In this document: positions 6,658-7,549 of the stretch, piece after piece | Numbering within the stretch: the stretch's first letter is position 1 | How the letters are laid out: each line of letters opens with the position of its first letter | DNA from: Anaerolineae bacterium | GTDB taxonomy: Bacteria; Chloroflexota; Anaerolineae; Aggregatilineales; Aggregatilineaceae | Direction: 5' to 3' | Assembly (NCBI GenBank): GCA_020848665.1 | Contig: JADLHR010000483.1 | Location: 1 to 7,549 of the forward strand | Length of the DNA: 7,549 nucleotides | The notes under the pieces: generated by a model | Databases searched by the model: none | What the model saw: the letters and a program-made list of their open reading frames with translations, nothing else | Told to the model about the DNA's origin: nothing | Position numbers and translations under genes: made by a program

Positions 6658-7549
6658 CGATCATCCCGGAGCAAACCACCACCGCGCCTTCGTCGCCTGC
6701 CAGCATCCGCCCCGACCGCTCATTGGTGTGGCGCTGGATCATTGACCTGATCCCGACGCTGCTGACGCCCTTCGCCGGGATCGCCGCCGCGCTGGGCCTG
6801 GTGATCCTGATCCTCGAATGGCAGGGCGCCGAGCCGCGCATGGCATGGGAATTCCTCTACAACGGGACGCTCGCCACCGCCGCCGAGCGCGCCGACCTGG
6901 TGTCGTACTGGATGCCGCTGGCGATTGCCGCCTTTGGCCTGGTGCTGACCTACAACGCTGGGCTGTGGAACATCGGCGTCGAAGGGCAGATCATCGCGGG
7001 CGCGATCGGCGCAACCTGGGCCGCGCGGCTGTTCGCGGAAGGCGATGGCTGGCAGGCCGGGATCACGCCGCTTGGACACGGCTGGGTCCTGCTGCTGTGT
7101 TTTATCTTCGCGGCGCTGGGGGGCGGGCTGTGGGCGACAGTCGCCGCCGTGTTGAAGACGCGCGGCGGCGTCAACGAGATTTTCGGCGGCGTGGCGCTCA
7201 ACTTCATTATCCAGACGTTTAACATGTACCTGGTTTCGAACAGCGGCCCCTGGCAGCCGGTCGGCAGCCGGGCGACCGAGACGGCGGCCTTCCCGGAAGT
7301 GGCGCGTGTGTCGGCCTTCGCCGGGTTCCGCCACCTCAGCCTGACGCCAGTCTACATCACGACCGCCGCCTTTATCGTGCTGGCGCTGATCATGTACATT
7401 TCGCGCTGGGGGCTGCAACTGCGCGCGATGGGCAAAAACCTGCGCTCGGCGTTTCTGCTGGGCGTGCACACCGAGCGCAATGTGATCGGCGCCATGATGC
7501 TGTGCGGGATGATGGCCGGGCTGGCGGGGTCGTTCCGCGTGATGGGGCC
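6654..7549 (+). CDS. ABC importer permease, BPD_transp_2 type (3' truncated by window)
   Basis: The ATG at 6654 overlaps the ATPase stop in an ATGA junction, indicating translational coupling. The open frame continues through 298 codons to the window edge. The protein is an inner-membrane permease of the branched-chain amino acid/sugar/nucleoside type (PF02653-like). After a polar N-terminus, hydrophobic segments lie at about 36-56, 86-103, 112-127, 143-166 and 233-250, with another starting near 276. Family hallmarks are NAGLWNIGVEGQIIAGA (101-117), GGVNEIFGGVALNF (171-184) and the cytoplasmic-loop motif LRAMGKNLRSAFLLGV (256-271). Typical family members are about 350 residues, so roughly the last 50-60 are missing. 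BMP importers normally use two different permeases; a second gene is expected immediately downstream, outside the window. Confidence 0.93.
   Translation, partial: MTIIPEQTTTAPSSPASIRPDRSLVWRWIIDLIPTLLTPFAGIAAALGLVILILEWQGAEPRMAWEFLYNGTLATAAERADLVSYWMPLAIAAFGLVLTYNAGLWNIGVEGQIIAGAIGATWAARLFAEGDGWQAGITPLGHGWVLLLCFIFAALGGGLWATVAAVLKTRGGVNEIFGGVALNFIIQTFNMYLVSNSGPWQPVGSRATETAAFPEVARVSAFAGFRHLSLTPVYITTAAFIVLALIMYISRWGLQLRAMGKNLRSAFLLGVHTERNVIGAMMLCGMMAGLAGSFRVMG

Overview
This is a GC-rich (by eye roughly 60-65%) bacterial chromosomal stretch with all genes on the + strand. Four complete genes and one truncated gene account for about 90% of it. The layout is ordinary housekeeping and salvage metabolism. 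I see no mobile-element genes, CRISPR, tRNA or rRNA, and no defence or biosynthetic system. The source may be a Chloroflexota (Anaerolineae-like) bacterium, judging from the GC content, the gene style and the short-repeat-rich intergenic DNA. This is a weak inference and was not checked by any search.

Region 1 (1-1635) holds malQ, a GH77 4-alpha-glucanotransferase with all three catalytic carboxylates. It is closed by a strong 12-bp stem-loop terminator. Region 2 (1647-3433) starts with a sigma70-type promoter a few bases after that terminator and carries ade, an adenine deaminase of the amidohydrolase superfamily. Region 3 (3434-3687) is a 250-bp spacer with a decamer tandem repeat and a second sigma70-type promoter (perfect -35 TTGACA).

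Region 4 (3688 to the right edge) is an ABC importer of the BMP/PnrA nucleoside type. It encodes a secreted substrate-binding protein, then a stem-loop and a 151-bp dyad-symmetric repeat element, then a tandem two-domain ATPase, then a permease that overlaps the ATPase stop codon and runs off the window. A second permease would be expected just beyond the right edge.

Functionally, ade and the BMP-type importer fit a purine acquisition module: import of a purine base or nucleoside, and deamination of adenine to hypoxanthine plus ammonia. malQ looks like an unrelated upstream neighbour insulated by its terminator. The most unusual non-coding feature is the 5005-5155 element, where two heptamer-periodic blocks (GCTAAYC) face each other around nested inverted repeats, between the binding-protein and ATPase genes.
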